NCBI GenBank assembly: GCA_021780935.1
Contig: JAJXXT010000091.1
Coordinates: forward strand, 1 to 64,000
Length of the DNA stretch: 64,000 nucleotides
From: Pseudomonadota bacterium
Lineage (GTDB): Bacteria; Pseudomonadota; Alphaproteobacteria; Acetobacterales; Acetobacteraceae
Direction of reading: 5' to 3'
In this document: positions 45,611-61,779 of the stretch, one piece after another
Position numbering within the stretch: position 1 is the first letter of the stretch
Layout: each line of letters starts with the position of its first letter
The notes under the pieces: model-generated
Told to the model about the DNA's origin: nothing
The model's database searches: none
What the model saw: the letters and a program-made list of their open reading frames with translations, nothing else
Position numbers and translations under genes: made by a program

Positions 45611-46660
45611 CTACCAGGAAGGCGCCATGCGGATATCCGCCGGCAGCTCATGCCGCCGTGCCCGCATGAAGAACAGCCGTGCGAAGGCAAGCCCGGCGCC
45701 GGCGGTCGCCCAGAGCCGTCCGACGGTGCCCGCCACACCGCCTCGCGCCCGCCCGCGTGCGATCGCCTCGCCAAGCACGCGCAACCGCTCCAGACCCGCG
45801 AGAAATGCCGGATTCTCGATATCGAGCGTCACCGGAAACACCTGGTGGGCGATCGCCGAGGTGATCCGGAAAACCTCCATGTCGTACTGCGTCGCATCGA
45901 GCCCAAGGGCCGCATGAAAGCGCGGGCGGGCATGGTCGCGCACAAACATCGTCGCGAACACCGCCAGCAGAAAAAAACGAATCCACAGGCGGTTGATGCC
46001 CGAAAGTGTCTTGGGATTGGCGCGCATGATCAGTGCGAACGCCTCGCCGTGACGGAACTCGTCGTTGCACCACTCGCGGAACCATTTGAAGATCGGATGA
46101 AAGCGCCGCTCGGGATGACGCTCAAGCTGACGGAAGATGGTGATATAGCGCGCGTACCCGATCTTCTCCGAGAGATACGTGGCGTAGAAAATGAACTTGG
46201 GCTGGAAGTGGATGTATTTCTTCGCTTTCGTCAGAAAGCCGAGATCGACGCCGATGCCGAGATCCTTCAGGGCCTCATTGATGAATCCGGCATGCCGCGC
46301 CTCGTCGCGCGCCATGAAGCTGAACAGTTCGCGGATGTCGGGATTGCGGACGCGCTTCTTGATCTCCGCATACAGCACGCAACCGCTGAACTCCGCGGTC
46401 ACCGAGCTCACCAGGAAGTCGAGGAACTCCTCGCGCACATCTTCGGGGATGTCGTCGAGCGACATCGCGAACGAGTCGGGACGCACGAAATGACCCTTGT
46501 TGGGATCAGCGCGGAACTCCGCGACGATCTGGTCCCATTCTGCGCGCACGCTCGAAATATCGAACCGGTCGAGCGCCTTGAAATCGGTGGTATAGAACCG
46601 CGGCGTCAGCACCGTGTCGCGCAGCGCCATGCGCGTGGCTTTGCTGGCTGTTTCGCTCAT
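45611..46660 (-). CDS. acsF: Mg-protoporphyrin IX monomethyl ester oxidative cyclase
   Basis: Diiron oxygenase that forms the isocyclic ring E of bacteriochlorophyll with O2, implying that the organism makes pigment under oxic or micro-oxic conditions. The 349-residue protein has the diiron ligands Glu90 (SGCVLYAE), Glu120 and His123 (RDEARHAGF), and Glu201 and His204 ([10 protein letters not shown]). No bchE (the anaerobic cyclase) is in this window. Its start overlaps the preceding small gene by 4 bp. Confidence 0.96.
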   Translation of the reverse strand: MSETASKATRMALRDTVLTPRFYTTDFKALDRFDISSVRAEWDQIVAEFRADPNKGHFVRPDSFAMSLDDIPEDVREEFLDFLVSSVTAEFSGCVLYAEIKKRVRNPDIRELFSFMARDEARHAGFINEALKDLGIGVDLGFLTKAKKYIHFQPKFIFYATYLSEKIGYARYITIFRQLERHPERRFHPIFKWFREWCNDEFRHGEAFALIMRANPKTLSGINRLWIRFFLLAVFATMFVRDHARPRFHAALGLDATQYDMEVFRITSAIAHQVFPVTLDIENPAFLAGLERLRVLGEAIARGRARGGVAGTVGRLWATAGAGLAFARLFFMRARRHELPADIRMAPSW

Positions 46661-46977
46661 CTTGCCTTCTCCTCCGCCGGCTGAAATCCGACCTCATAAA
46701 GTTCCGTGAGCTCCATGAAGCCCGCGAGATGCGCACGCAGCCGGCCGAGCACGCCCGCCCGCACGACGGTTGCGCGGCCGTGCCAGACCCGCTTTTCCCC
46801 GAAATCCAGATGCGTGGGCGCCCCATGCAGCAGCACGCTGTCACCGGGCCCGACCTCAACCCCGAGCGGCTCGGCCCAGGCGTGCAGACTCTCGCCGGTG
46901 CGCTCGAACTCGATGACGCAAGGTACCTCGATGCGCCGTCCGCCGAACAGGGCCTGGACGAGGAACCGGCCGATCAT
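46657..46977 (-). CDS. Conserved photosynthesis-cluster protein of unknown function
   Basis: A 106-residue soluble protein with a beta-rich central part ([60 protein letters not shown]). A small gene of this kind occurs between puhC and acsF in other phototrophic alphaproteobacteria, from memory. It overlaps puhC and acsF by 4 bp each, so it is translated with them. It may assist cyclase or reaction-centre assembly, but no function is established to my knowledge. Confidence 0.8.
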   Translation of the reverse strand: MIGRFLVQALFGGRRIEVPCVIEFERTGESLHAWAEPLGVEVGPGDSVLLHGAPTHLDFGEKRVWHGRATVVRAGVLGRLRAHLAGFMELTELYEVGFQPAEEKAR

Positions 46978-47480
46978 CGTCCCGCCGCCGTCGTTGCCGG
47001 CGCGCTCATCGCGGCCGGGCGGCCCGCCGTCTCCTTCGCGGTGAGCAATTGCAGGAATCGCCCGGCATTCGTGTGCCCGAACGATTCAAGCTGGATCGTC
47101 TCCCCGGTCGCCGGATCGGAAAGGGTGAGCTCACCGTCCGAGAAGGCTGTCAGCTCGAACGGCAGGCGCTGCAGCGCCGGTGCCTTGCCGCGGCGCTCCG
47201 CCAGCGTACGCAGTGTCACCCGCGCAAACGCGTCGCCATCAACTGCCAGCGAACCGATACGCTTTCCCGTCGCGGCATCCGTCACCGCGACACTGCCATC
47301 TGGCCGGTCGGTAACCAGGATACTGCGCTCGGCGATCACCCGGGCCGTGGGCGCCGGTGGCCGCGCCGGCGCGGTCAGCCGCACCAGCGCCACCATCCCG
47401 ATGCTGAACACGATCAGGGCCGCCGCCGAATACAACGGCAGCCGCGGAAAGCTGGGTAGGGGGGGGCTCTGTCCGCTCAT
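46974..47480 (-). CDS. puhC: Photosynthetic complex assembly protein PuhC
   Basis: A 168-residue protein with one N-terminal membrane helix (about 17-36: LYSAAALIVFSIGMVALVRL) and a periplasmic beta-rich domain. This domain includes RSILVTDRPDGSVAVTDAATGKRIGSLAVDGDAFARVTLRTLAERR and ends with FGHTNAGRFLQLL. PuhC supports reaction-centre and LH1 assembly in Rhodobacter. The ATG at 47480 overlaps the puhB stop by 4 bp. Confidence 0.92.
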   Translation of the reverse strand: MSGQSPPLPSFPRLPLYSAAALIVFSIGMVALVRLTAPARPPAPTARVIAERSILVTDRPDGSVAVTDAATGKRIGSLAVDGDAFARVTLRTLAERRGKAPALQRLPFELTAFSDGELTLSDPATGETIQLESFGHTNAGRFLQLLTAKETAGRPAAMSAPATTAAGR

Positions 47481-48142
47481 GCAGCGGCTCGCAATGGATC
47501 CTTGGCCGTGACAACCGGAGCCTGCGCAACAGGAGCCGGTTCGATTCGCGTGGGGGCCGGCTGATCCGCCGCGCGCGCCATCGCCCGCGCCACGATGTCG
47601 GCGACCGATGCGGCATTCGTCACCGCACGCAGCAATGGCTCGGAGCGGCCACGGCCGGCGCGCGTATAGGGCCACAGCAGCAGCCATGACAGACGTTGTC
47701 CGGCGCGCGGCACGAAGGCGATGTCGCCGGTACCGTCCGGGTTGAGCCGAAGATCGGCCGCATCGAGCGCGGCAAACGGAAGATCGATGGTCCGCGTCAG
47801 CGCCGCTCCCGTGCGGATCAGCACGCGCCCGGTGGTCAGCGTGAACAACGTGGCGCGGGCGTTGATCCACGCCAGCAGCATCAGCAGGCCGCAGGCGGCC
47901 GCGCCGAGGCCCGCGAGCCATAGCACCGCGCTCAGTGCGCCACCCGGTGAACCGGCAGCCAACGCCGTACCCGCCCGCCAGGCGGCAAGAAACGCGAAAT
48001 AGATGGCGGCGCCGCGGACGTGAAAGGCTCGGCGCGCCAGCACGCGCCAGTTCGGCCGGCCCTGCCAAAGGACGCGCTCCCCCTGCGGCAAGCGGACCGG
48101 CGGGCTAAGCTTGGTGAGTTTCATGGCTCGTTTTCCCAACAT
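47477..48142 (-). CDS. puhB: Photosynthetic complex assembly protein PuhB
   Basis: A 221-residue membrane protein needed for efficient reaction-centre assembly. It has a cytoplasmic N-terminal stretch with LPQGERVLWQGRPNWRVLARRAFHVRG, then helices at about 49-68 and 76-98, and a PH-like domain (TGRVLIRTGAALTRTIDLPFAALDAADL). I use the ATG at 48142, 8 bp after the puhA stop, with GAGG ahead; an in-frame ATG six codons later is possible. The Pro/Ala-rich C-terminus is low-complexity. Confidence 0.92.
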   Translation of the reverse strand: MLGKRAMKLTKLSPPVRLPQGERVLWQGRPNWRVLARRAFHVRGAAIYFAFLAAWRAGTALAAGSPGGALSAVLWLAGLGAAACGLLMLLAWINARATLFTLTTGRVLIRTGAALTRTIDLPFAALDAADLRLNPDGTGDIAFVPRAGQRLSWLLLWPYTRAGRGRSEPLLRAVTNAASVADIVARAMARAADQPAPTRIEPAPVAQAPVVTAKDPLRAAA

Positions 48143-48149
48143 GGCCACC

Positions 48150-48971
48150 TCAGAGCAGCGGCTCGGCTCGTTCGGGCGTCGCATAGAGATGACCGCTGGC
48201 GAAATAGGCGCAGATGCGGTCCTCCTCGCGGCGCGTGATCTGGTCAGGGCTCGCGGGGGTCGGTGCGGCGCGCAACTGCGCCGCGGTCACGCTGTCCACC
48301 AGCACGTGCGGCCCGCTGACACCGTTGCGATCGAACTTGATCGGCCGCAGCACCGCAAGCAGCCAGTCCCACATCGTGCCGAGCCCCTCGATCCGAGAGA
48401 AACCCATTGGCAGCAACACGTGGCCGTCATCCGTTGCCACCTCGAAATAGGCGATGCGCGGCTCGACGCGATCGACCCAGATATCGGCGATCGTCCCCGC
48501 AACGGTGGCGTCGAAGCAGACGACCGCGCAGCCGCGCAGATCCGGGTCGCCCTCGGCAAACGTGAACTCGCTGGCAAGCCGCATCGGCGCGATCCGCGGA
48601 TGCCCCTCGTCGGTCATATCCGGCGTTTCCTCGCGCATCGCATACGCGGCGGGGCCAACTCCATCCTGCATCGGATCCCCGGTGGGCTCCAGCGGCGCGC
48701 CCTCCCACGGCGCGGTCGGCACCGCCCCGGTGATCGTCTCCGGCGCCTCATCCCGCGGCGCCATCCGCGTCGACCCATCGCGCAGATGGAACCGCTTCGG
48801 TGCCGGCATCAGGGGAAAGCCGATCACCGGACCGCCCCTGGAAACCAGCGGGTATCCCTCGCGTTTGCCCTCGCGGTGCAGGTAGAGGACCAGCCCCGCG
48901 AAAAAGATCCAGAACGCGTACAGAACGAGCTGTGCGACGTCGATGTAGGAGGTGATGGCGCCGGTCTGCAT
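48150..48971 (-). CDS. puhA: Photosynthetic reaction centre H subunit
   Basis: H subunit of the type II reaction centre: one membrane helix (about 11-32, VAQLVLYAFWIFFAGLVLYL) and a cytoplasmic domain that shields the QB site and feeds protons. Recognisable segments are REGYPL, the PRIAPMRLASEFTFAEGDPDLRG stretch, DIWVDRVEPRIAYFEV and HVLLPMGFSRI. Length is 273 residues from the ATG at 48971, which has GGAG six bases upstream; an ATG four codons earlier is less likely. M and L subunit genes (puf) are not in the window. Confidence 0.95.
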   Translation of the reverse strand: MQTGAITSYIDVAQLVLYAFWIFFAGLVLYLHREGKREGYPLVSRGGPVIGFPLMPAPKRFHLRDGSTRMAPRDEAPETITGAVPTAPWEGAPLEPTGDPMQDGVGPAAYAMREETPDMTDEGHPRIAPMRLASEFTFAEGDPDLRGCAVVCFDATVAGTIADIWVDRVEPRIAYFEVATDDGHVLLPMGFSRIEGLGTMWDWLLAVLRPIKFDRNGVSGPHVLVDSVTAAQLRAAPTPASPDQITRREEDRICAYFASGHLYATPERAEPLL

Positions 48972-48973
48972 GG

Positions 48974-50404
48974 TCAGCTCCATTGTCCAATGGTGGGAGT
49001 GGCAAGATCCGAGACCGCGCCAGCCGCTTTTGCCGCCCGCCCGACGCGCGAGACAAGGGGCCCCAGCGCTACAAGCGTTGCGAACAGCAGCACGATCTCG
49101 ACGAGATAGACGACCGAATAATCCGGCACCGGCCCGGTGAAGACGGGTCCCAGGGCGCCGGAGGCGGCAAGGTTCGCGACGTAATCGCGCAGCAACCCGC
49201 CCAGCGCGACCGCGCCGCCCGCCGCCGTCGCCTGCACCGCGCCCCAGGTGCCTAGGGCGAGCCCGGAGAGACCGCCCGAGGTGTTGCGCATGGCCGCCGT
49301 CAACGTGCCGACCAGGAACAACCCGCCGCCGGTGCCAATGAGGCCCACGCCAAGCGCGAAGACTGCGATCGAGGCGAGCGGGGCCGCGAAGATCACCGAG
49401 GCAAAGGCTGGCAGCCCGACCAGCACACCGAGCGCCGCCACCCGCCACGGATCGCCGTTGCGCGTCAGCACCCGCGCCGCGATGAGAAAGCCCACGATAC
49501 CACCGAAGGCCAGCAGCGCCGTCAGCCTTGTGGTGACCGCGACCGGCAGGTGCAGCACCTGCCCGCCATAGGGTTCCAGCAGCACGTCCTGCATGGAGAA
49601 CGCCACGGTGCCGAGCCCGATTGCCACGAGTTGCCGACGCGCCCTGGGCTTGCCAAGAAACTCGCGCCACGAGATCGAAAAGTCACTGACGGTCGCCGGA
49701 CGCGCGACCAGGTTGCGTCCCTCCTGCTTCCACAGCGCCGCCAGGTTGAGCACCATCGTCAGGGCCGCGGAACCCTGCACCACCTGGATCAGCCGCACCT
49801 CGCTGAACGGCGACAACACGAGTCCGAACAGCAGCGCGCTCACGATCATTCCCAGAAGCATCATCACGCACAGCCACGCCACGACCCGCGGATGCGCCTC
49901 GCGCGGCGAGATGTCGGTCGCGAGCGCCAGGCCCGCGGTCTGCACCGTGTGCAGCCCGGCGCCCAGCAACAGAAACGCGAGACCGGCCCCGAGGCGGCCG
50001 GCGATCGGTGGCCAGGTCGTATCGCCGGACAGCACGATCAGCGCGAACGGCATGATCGCCAGCCCGCCGAACTGCAGCATCGTGCCCATCCAGATATAGG
50101 GCACACGCCGCCAGCCGAGGACGGAGCGATGCATGTCGGAGCGGAAGCCCACCAGGGCGCGGAACGGCGCCACAAACAGCGGGATCGACACCATCGCCGA
50201 AACCAGGCCAGCCGGCACGCGCAACTCGACGATCATCACCCGGTTCAGCGTGCCGATGAGCAGCACCGTCGCCATGCCGACGGTCACCTGAAACAACGAC
50301 AGCCGCAGCAGGCGGGAATGCGACAGTTCCGGTGAGGCAACGTCGGCAAACGGCAGATAGCGTGTGCCGACCGCGATCCAGGTGCGCGACAGCTTGCGGC
50401 TCAT
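48974..50404 (-). CDS. lhaA: Light-harvesting 1 assembly protein LhaA (PucC family)
   Basis: A 476-residue membrane protein with 12 predicted helices, of the PucC/LhaA group in the major facilitator superfamily. It includes LSLFQVTVGMATVLLIGTLNRVMIVELRVPA and FRALVGFRSDMHRSVLGWRRVPYIWMGTMLQFGG. LhaA assists assembly of LH1 antenna and may deliver bacteriochlorophyll. It sits between bchM and puhA as in the classical superoperon, with overlapping or near-overlapping ends. Confidence 0.94.
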   Translation of the reverse strand: MSRKLSRTWIAVGTRYLPFADVASPELSHSRLLRLSLFQVTVGMATVLLIGTLNRVMIVELRVPAGLVSAMVSIPLFVAPFRALVGFRSDMHRSVLGWRRVPYIWMGTMLQFGGLAIMPFALIVLSGDTTWPPIAGRLGAGLAFLLLGAGLHTVQTAGLALATDISPREAHPRVVAWLCVMMLLGMIVSALLFGLVLSPFSEVRLIQVVQGSAALTMVLNLAALWKQEGRNLVARPATVSDFSISWREFLGKPRARRQLVAIGLGTVAFSMQDVLLEPYGGQVLHLPVAVTTRLTALLAFGGIVGFLIAARVLTRNGDPWRVAALGVLVGLPAFASVIFAAPLASIAVFALGVGLIGTGGGLFLVGTLTAAMRNTSGGLSGLALGTWGAVQATAAGGAVALGGLLRDYVANLAASGALGPVFTGPVPDYSVVYLVEIVLLFATLVALGPLVSRVGRAAKAAGAVSDLATPTIGQWS

Positions 50405-51140
50405 CGCCCGCCTTCCGCGCGCGGTGCATCCGCGCTGAGTTCCATCGCCTCGGAGATGTAGAATCCGGCGCTGACGCGCCCGATACGACGCTTCTGCCAG
50501 CCGTCGAGCCCCGGCCGCGTCTCCAGCCGTGTAAGTAGCGCGTCCGTCGCGAGCGGCACGATGGCGGGCGAGCGATTACCGCGTGGAAACAGCTTGCCCG
50601 CCGCATGCATCAGCGACAGCGCCGGCGTCCGGGGTGCCACGGTGAACACCACCGAGCATCGGGCGCGCGCCGCCAGGGCCGCCAGTGCGGCCAGCACATC
50701 GTCCTGCGGGTAATGGATCAGGCTGTCCATCGCGACCACGTGGTCGAACACGCCCCAATCCCGATCGAGCATGTCACCCACCGCAAAACGCACGCGCCCA
50801 GCCAGCCCGACCATCGCCGCGCGCTCCTGCGCCAGGCCGGTCAGCGTGGGCGAGACATCCACGCCCATCACCTCCGCGCCGCGCCGCGCCGCTTCCAGCG
50901 CCAGCGCACCGGTGCCGCAGCCGGCATCGAGCAGACGCCGGCCCGATAGGTCGGACGGCAGTGCCGCGAGCAGGGTCGCGCGCATCCGCTCGCGTCCCGC
51001 GCGCACGCTTGCACGGATGCGTCCGACCGGCGCGTCGGAGGTCAGGCGACGCCATGCGTCCACCGCGGTCCGGTCGAAATACTCCAGCAACTCGCCGCGG
51101 CGTACGTTCCAGCTGCCGGCGGTCTGCGCGCGAGCGGCCA

Positions 51141-51141
<1 letters not shown>
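50401..51141 (-). CDS. bchM: Mg-protoporphyrin IX O-methyltransferase
   Basis: Uses S-adenosylmethionine to methylate the C13 propionate of Mg-protoporphyrin IX, the step before the AcsF cyclase. The 246-residue protein has the SAM motif LLDAGCGTGALALEAARRGAEVMGVDVSP (about 70-98) and the family features YFDRTAVDAWRRLTSDAPVGRIR at the N-terminus and RRIGRVSAGFYISEAMEL at the C-terminus. The ATG at 51141 overlaps the bchL stop by one base, and its stop overlaps lhaA by 4 bp. Confidence 0.95.
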
Positions 51142-55598
<4,457 letters not shown>

Positions 55599-55627
<29 letters not shown>

Positions 55628-57110
55628 ACAATGTCTCCACGCCGATTGCCGCAAGACCGCGGGAACGGGCAAAGGTCTCGGTGTTGCGGCGAGCCTTGCC
55701 GCGGACAAAGAAGGGAATCTTACCAAGTTCGCGCTCCGCGTCCGGCTCCCAGCGAGGCGTATCGGCGGCCACCACAATCGTCGGCATGTCAGCCGTCATG
55801 GCCGGCTGGCCGAGATGCGAGGGCGCCGCGCCGCCGTGGAACTCGAAATCCTCGCGGAACATGCCGAGAAGGTGCTCCTCAAGCCCCATCATCAACGGAT
55901 GGACCCAGGCATCGAACAGCCCGTTGGCACCCTCCCAGCCCATCTGCGGCGCGTGCCGAGCCGGAAAATCCTGCACGTGCACCGGTGCCGAGATCACCGC
56001 GCACGGAATGCCAAGACGCTTCGCGACATGCCGTTCCATCTGCGTGCCTAGCACGAGGTCCGGCTGCGCTTCCACGATCGCCTGTTCGACCGTGAGATAA
56101 TCATCGGCCAGCAACAGCTCGACGTGGTGCGTCTCGGCCGCCGCACGCAGTTCGCGCGCGAACTCGCGCGAATAGGAGCCGAGGCGGCAGACCGTCATCC
56201 CCAGCTCGCTCGCCACCACGCGCGCCGCCGCGATCGCGTGCGTCGCATCGCCGAACACGAACACACGCTTGCCGTGCAGATATGTCGCATCGACCGAGCG
56301 CGCATACCAGGGCAGGCGCGCTGTCGCCGGCATCGCCGGTGGCACAACGCCGGCAAGGCCCGCGACCTCGGCGAGGAACTCCGCCGTGGCACCGACACCG
56401 ATCGGCACCACAACGGTGTGCGGTTGAGAGAAGCGGCGCTTGAGAAATGCCGCCGCGGTGCCGGCGATTTCCGGATACAGCACCACGTTGAACCAGGCCG
56501 CCGGCAGCCGCGCGAGGTCGTCGGGCGAAGCTTCCCACGGGGCGGTCGCGTTGATCGCGATGCCCATCTCCTCCAGCAGCCGCGTCACTTCCGCGAGATC
56601 GTCGCGGTGGCGGAAGCCAAGCGCGGCCGGCCCGAGAATGTTGCAGGATGGCGATAATGTTCGCGGCGTCGCCTGCGCGAAGCGCCGTACCAACTGATAG
56701 AACGTCTCCGCCGCGCCCCAGTTTTCCTTGCGCTGATAGGCCGGCAATTCGAGGGCCACGACCGGGATCGGCAGGTCGAGTGCCGCGGCCAGGCCGCCGG
56801 GGTCGTCCTGCAGCAACTCGGCGGTGCAGGAGGCGCCGACCAGCATCGCCTGGGGTTGGAACCGCGCATAGGCTTCGGCGGCGGCGCGTTTGAACAGCTC
56901 CGCCGTATCACCGCCGAGGTCGCGGGCCTGGAATGTGGTATAGGTCACCGGAGGCCGGTGGTCGCGCCGCTCGATCATCGTGAACAGCAGGTCGGCGTAG
57001 GTGTCGCCCTGCGGCGCGTGCAACACGTAATGGACATGGCGCATGGCAGTGGCGACACGCATCGCGCCGACATGCGGTGGCCCCTCATAGGTCCAGAGCG
57101 TGAGCTGCAT
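55599..57110 (-). CDS. bchB: Light-independent protochlorophyllide reductase subunit B
   Basis: Nitrogenase-MoFe-like subunit that, with BchN, reduces ring D of protochlorophyllide. The protein starts [23 protein letters not shown], and the ATG at 57110 begins 4 bp after bchN. It has 503 residues with [19 protein letters not shown], the cluster-ligand region [15 protein letters not shown] and [42 protein letters not shown] near the C-terminus. Its long upstream open frame is a shadow of bchN. Confidence 0.96.
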
Positions 57111-57114
57111 CCCG

Positions 57115-59018
<1,904 letters not shown>

Positions 59019-59184
59019 TGCTTGACAATCTCCTGTAACGCGCGCGTGCTTCAGGCCTGCCTTCGCGAGCCGTGACGTGCCGATCGATGCAGCAGATCCG
59101 GTGATGTTCGATGGTTCATGCCGTCCCCTCCGCCAACCTCCCGATTGCGCCGTCATCGTGCGGCGTCCTGGGGTTGTGTGTGGG

Positions 59185-59243
59185 GAGGCTAAGCCGCGGT
59201 TCAGCGGACTGTCAAGCAAACTAGACGTAAATAGGACTTGACA
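59185..59243. promoter_or_regulatory. Divergent bchF / aerR promoter region
   Basis: In the 270-bp gap two opposed -35-like hexamers face outward: TGTCAA (59210-59215, read as TTGACA on the minus strand, with TTAGCC 17 bp beyond) toward bchF, and TTGACA (59238-59243) toward aerR. The block TGTCAAGCAAACTAGACG (59210) resembles the PpsR/CrtJ site TGT-N12-ACA with one mismatch. A similar TGTCAAGCAATGTTGACC lies on the minus strand over the bchF start. Confidence 0.5.
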
Positions 59244-59288
59244 CTTAGAGCCGAGCGTTAGAACGTGAACTCATAAAAGGGGAAACCG

Positions 59289-60227
59289 ATGCGTGGTGTC
59301 GCGGAGTGGCCGATGGACGCCTCTTACCAGCCGGATTGCGGTGAGGCGGATCTCATTTTGGATATGACGCCCACGCGCAACCATGATAGCCACCCCTACC
59401 CCGATATCAGCAGCCTCATCGCGAGGCTGCTTACGCAAACGGTCAGTGAAGAAGTCGTGCCTCGTCTCCTTCTGAACCATACCCGCGAGAAGCGTCCGGT
59501 ATCGCCGCCGGCGCTGCTACCCTCGGCCCGGCAAGTCGTGGAGCTGGCGCGTCTTTCCGTGGCTCCCGAGAGGCGCGGTGCGATGCGGCTGGTGCAGAGC
59601 CAGCTCAGCCGCGGGGTGAGTCTCGATTCGGTCTGCCTCGATCTGCTGGCGCCGGCGGCGCGGCGGCTGGGCGCGCTCTGGTTGCAGGACCGGTGCGATT
59701 TCGCGCTGGTGACCATCGGCACCGCGACGCTGATGCATATTCATGAGACGATCACCGCGGGTGTGGAGGTTGCGGCGGGGCCCGCCAGTCGCCGCATTCT
59801 GCTGACCCCGGCGCCGGGGGAGCAGCACGGATTCGGCAGTGCCATGCTGGCCGGATTCTTTCGCCGCGCCGGCTGGAGCGTGGCGGCGGATTCCTTCGCG
59901 ACCGAGCGCGACTTGGTGGCGGCGGTGCGCCGCGACTCCTTCGACGTCATCGGGCTGTCCGTGTCCTGCATCGAGCGGCTCGATGGGCTGGGCCTGCTGC
60001 TGCTGCGGCTCCGGCGGGCCTCGCGCCATCGCGGGGTGCGGGTGATGCTGGGCGGGCCGGCCCTGATCGAGCGACCGGAAGCGGCCGCCCTGCTCGGAGC
60101 CGATGCCTCCGGCGATGATGCGCGGGACACGGTGATCCTGGCCGGGAAGCTGACATCCCTGTCGGAGCGCGCCGGGTTTGATCGGGCGGGGCTGGAGAGT
60201 GCTGCGTCGGAACACATCGGGCGGTGA
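59289..60227 (+). CDS. aerR: PpaA/AerR-type B12-binding photosynthesis regulator
   Basis: A 312-residue regulator with a variable N-terminal 85 residues, a helical bundle (about 85-160) and a cobalamin-binding domain. The domain includes PAPGEQHGFGSAMLAGFFRRAGWSV, in which Glu178, His180 and Gly183 form the E-x-H-x-x-G motif that ligates B12 in AerR. The ATG follows AAAAGGGG. In Rhodobacter AerR/PpaA modulates CrtJ/PpsR in response to light through B12. Its position directly before ppsR and divergent from bchF is the classical arrangement. Confidence 0.93.
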   Translation: MRGVAEWPMDASYQPDCGEADLILDMTPTRNHDSHPYPDISSLIARLLTQTVSEEVVPRLLLNHTREKRPVSPPALLPSARQVVELARLSVAPERRGAMRLVQSQLSRGVSLDSVCLDLLAPAARRLGALWLQDRCDFALVTIGTATLMHIHETITAGVEVAAGPASRRILLTPAPGEQHGFGSAMLAGFFRRAGWSVAADSFATERDLVAAVRRDSFDVIGLSVSCIERLDGLGLLLLRLRRASRHRGVRVMLGGPALIERPEAAALLGADASGDDARDTVILAGKLTSLSERAGFDRAGLESAASEHIGR

Positions 60228-60342
60228 TGTGAAAGCCTGAGTGGACAGTCTCTCATGTTCCGACGAATTGACGGCGGCTGGAAGATCGAGTTGATCGAGG
60301 GGCGCCCGCTTGGAGTTGGGCAAAGGAGATGTCCCGACCGTG

Positions 60343-61779
60343 ATGCCGTTCCGCTCCCCCCTCGACGTCGCGGGCCCGCTCGGCGCCGACCAGGCCGCGT
60401 CGCTCCTGCACGCGGCCAGCGACCTGACCCTGGTGCTCGACCGGCGCGGGGTCATCTGTGATCTCTCGATCCAAAACGACGAGCTGGCGCGTGTGCTGGT
60501 GCCTGGGACGCCGGTTCCTGGGGCGCCGGGCGCCAGCCCGCATGACCGCTGGATCGGTCGCGCGTGGTCCGAGATCGTGACCAATGAAAGCCGGCTCAAG
60601 GTGGCGGCGCTGATCGCGGATGCACCCGCCGGTACGAACTCCCGACCGCGGCATATCAACTTCCCGGCCGATAGCGGCAGCGTGCCGGTTACTTTCTCCA
60701 CCATCCGCGTCGATCCCGCGCGCATCGTCGCCTTTGGGCGCGACATGCGGGGGCTGGCCGATCTGCAGCAACGCCTCATCGAGGCGCAGCTCGCGATGGA
60801 ACGCGATTTCAACCGGCTGCGGGCGGCGGAAACCCGCTACCGGGCGCTGTTCCGCATCGCGCCGGACGCGATGATGGTGCTGGATGCCGCGACGCTGCGG
60901 GTGATCGACGCCAACCCGGCGGCCAGCGCGCTGCTGGGCGAGGGGCGCCGGGGGGCGCCGCGCGATCTGCTGGAAAGCCTCGACTCGGCGAGTGTGACGG
61001 CGCTGGAAGCGTTCGCCGCGCGGACCCGTGCGAATGGCCGCGCGGAGCCGGTGGCGCTGCGGCTGCTGGACGGCACGGCGCTGACGTTCTCGGCGGTGGC
61101 GCTGCGCCACGATGACGGCAACCTGCTGCTGGCCCGTCTGGTGCCGCAGACAACGACGGAGCTGGCGTTGTCGCCCGCCCGCGCGGAGCTGTTGTCGCTC
61201 GCCGAGGCCGCGCCCGATGGCTTCGTCATCACCGACTCGGAAGGCAAGGTGGTCGCCGCCAACCGCGCCTTTCTCGACATGGTCCAGGTCGGAAGCGAGG
61301 AACAGGCGGTTGGCGAGTCGCTGGAGCGCTGGCTGGGTCGCCCGGGTGTCGATCTCGGTGTTCTGCTCGGTAATCTGCGCCAGCACGGATCGGTGCGTCT
61401 GTTCGCCACCAGCCTGCTCGATACTTTCGGCACGCCGGCGGAGGTGGAGATTTCGGCGGTGGTACTTCCCGCCAGCATGCCCCAGCGTCTCGGCTTCACC
61501 ATCCGCGGCGTCGGGCGTCGTCTCGCCGCCGCGCCCGCTACCCGCGTTCTGCCGCGCTCGGTGGAGCAACTCACGGAACTGATCGGTCGTGTCTCGCTCA
61601 AGGACCTGGTGCGCGAGGCGACGGACGTCATCGAGCGGCTGTGCATCGAGGCGGCGCTGGAACAAACCTCGGATAATCGGGCCTCGGCGGCCGAAATCCT
61701 CGGCCTGTCGCGGCAGAGCCTCTATGTGAAGCTGCGTCGTTACGGGCTCGGCGACCTGTCCTCCGAGAGCGCCGATTGA
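60343..61779 (+). CDS. ppsR: PpsR/CrtJ transcriptional repressor of photosynthesis genes
   Basis: Redox-responsive repressor of bch, crt and puc genes. The 478-residue protein has three PAS-like regions (about 25-125, 160-260, 280-390) joined by a helical stretch (LADLQQRLIEAQLAMERDFNRLR), and a C-terminal Fis-type helix-turn-helix NRASAAEILGLSRQSLYVKLRRYGL. Cys434 in VIERLCIEAALEQ sits where the redox cysteine of CrtJ/PpsR is found. The start is ATG 60343, although the GTG just before it or a TTG at 60310 are possible. The stop overlaps bchG by one base. Confidence 0.94.
   Translation: MPFRSPLDVAGPLGADQAASLLHAASDLTLVLDRRGVICDLSIQNDELARVLVPGTPVPGAPGASPHDRWIGRAWSEIVTNESRLKVAALIADAPAGTNSRPRHINFPADSGSVPVTFSTIRVDPARIVAFGRDMRGLADLQQRLIEAQLAMERDFNRLRAAETRYRALFRIAPDAMMVLDAATLRVIDANPAASALLGEGRRGAPRDLLESLDSASVTALEAFAARTRANGRAEPVALRLLDGTALTFSAVALRHDDGNLLLARLVPQTTTELALSPARAELLSLAEAAPDGFVITDSEGKVVAANRAFLDMVQVGSEEQAVGESLERWLGRPGVDLGVLLGNLRQHGSVRLFATSLLDTFGTPAEVEISAVVLPASMPQRLGFTIRGVGRRLAAAPATRVLPRSVEQLTELIGRVSLKDLVREATDVIERLCIEAALEQTSDNRASAAEILGLSRQSLYVKLRRYGLGDLSSESAD

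Noticed and set aside
46974..48068. A 364-codon frame covering puhC with an N-terminal extension
   Set aside because: The extension is a shadow of puhB. PuhC starts at 47480 with its single membrane helix near the N-terminus.
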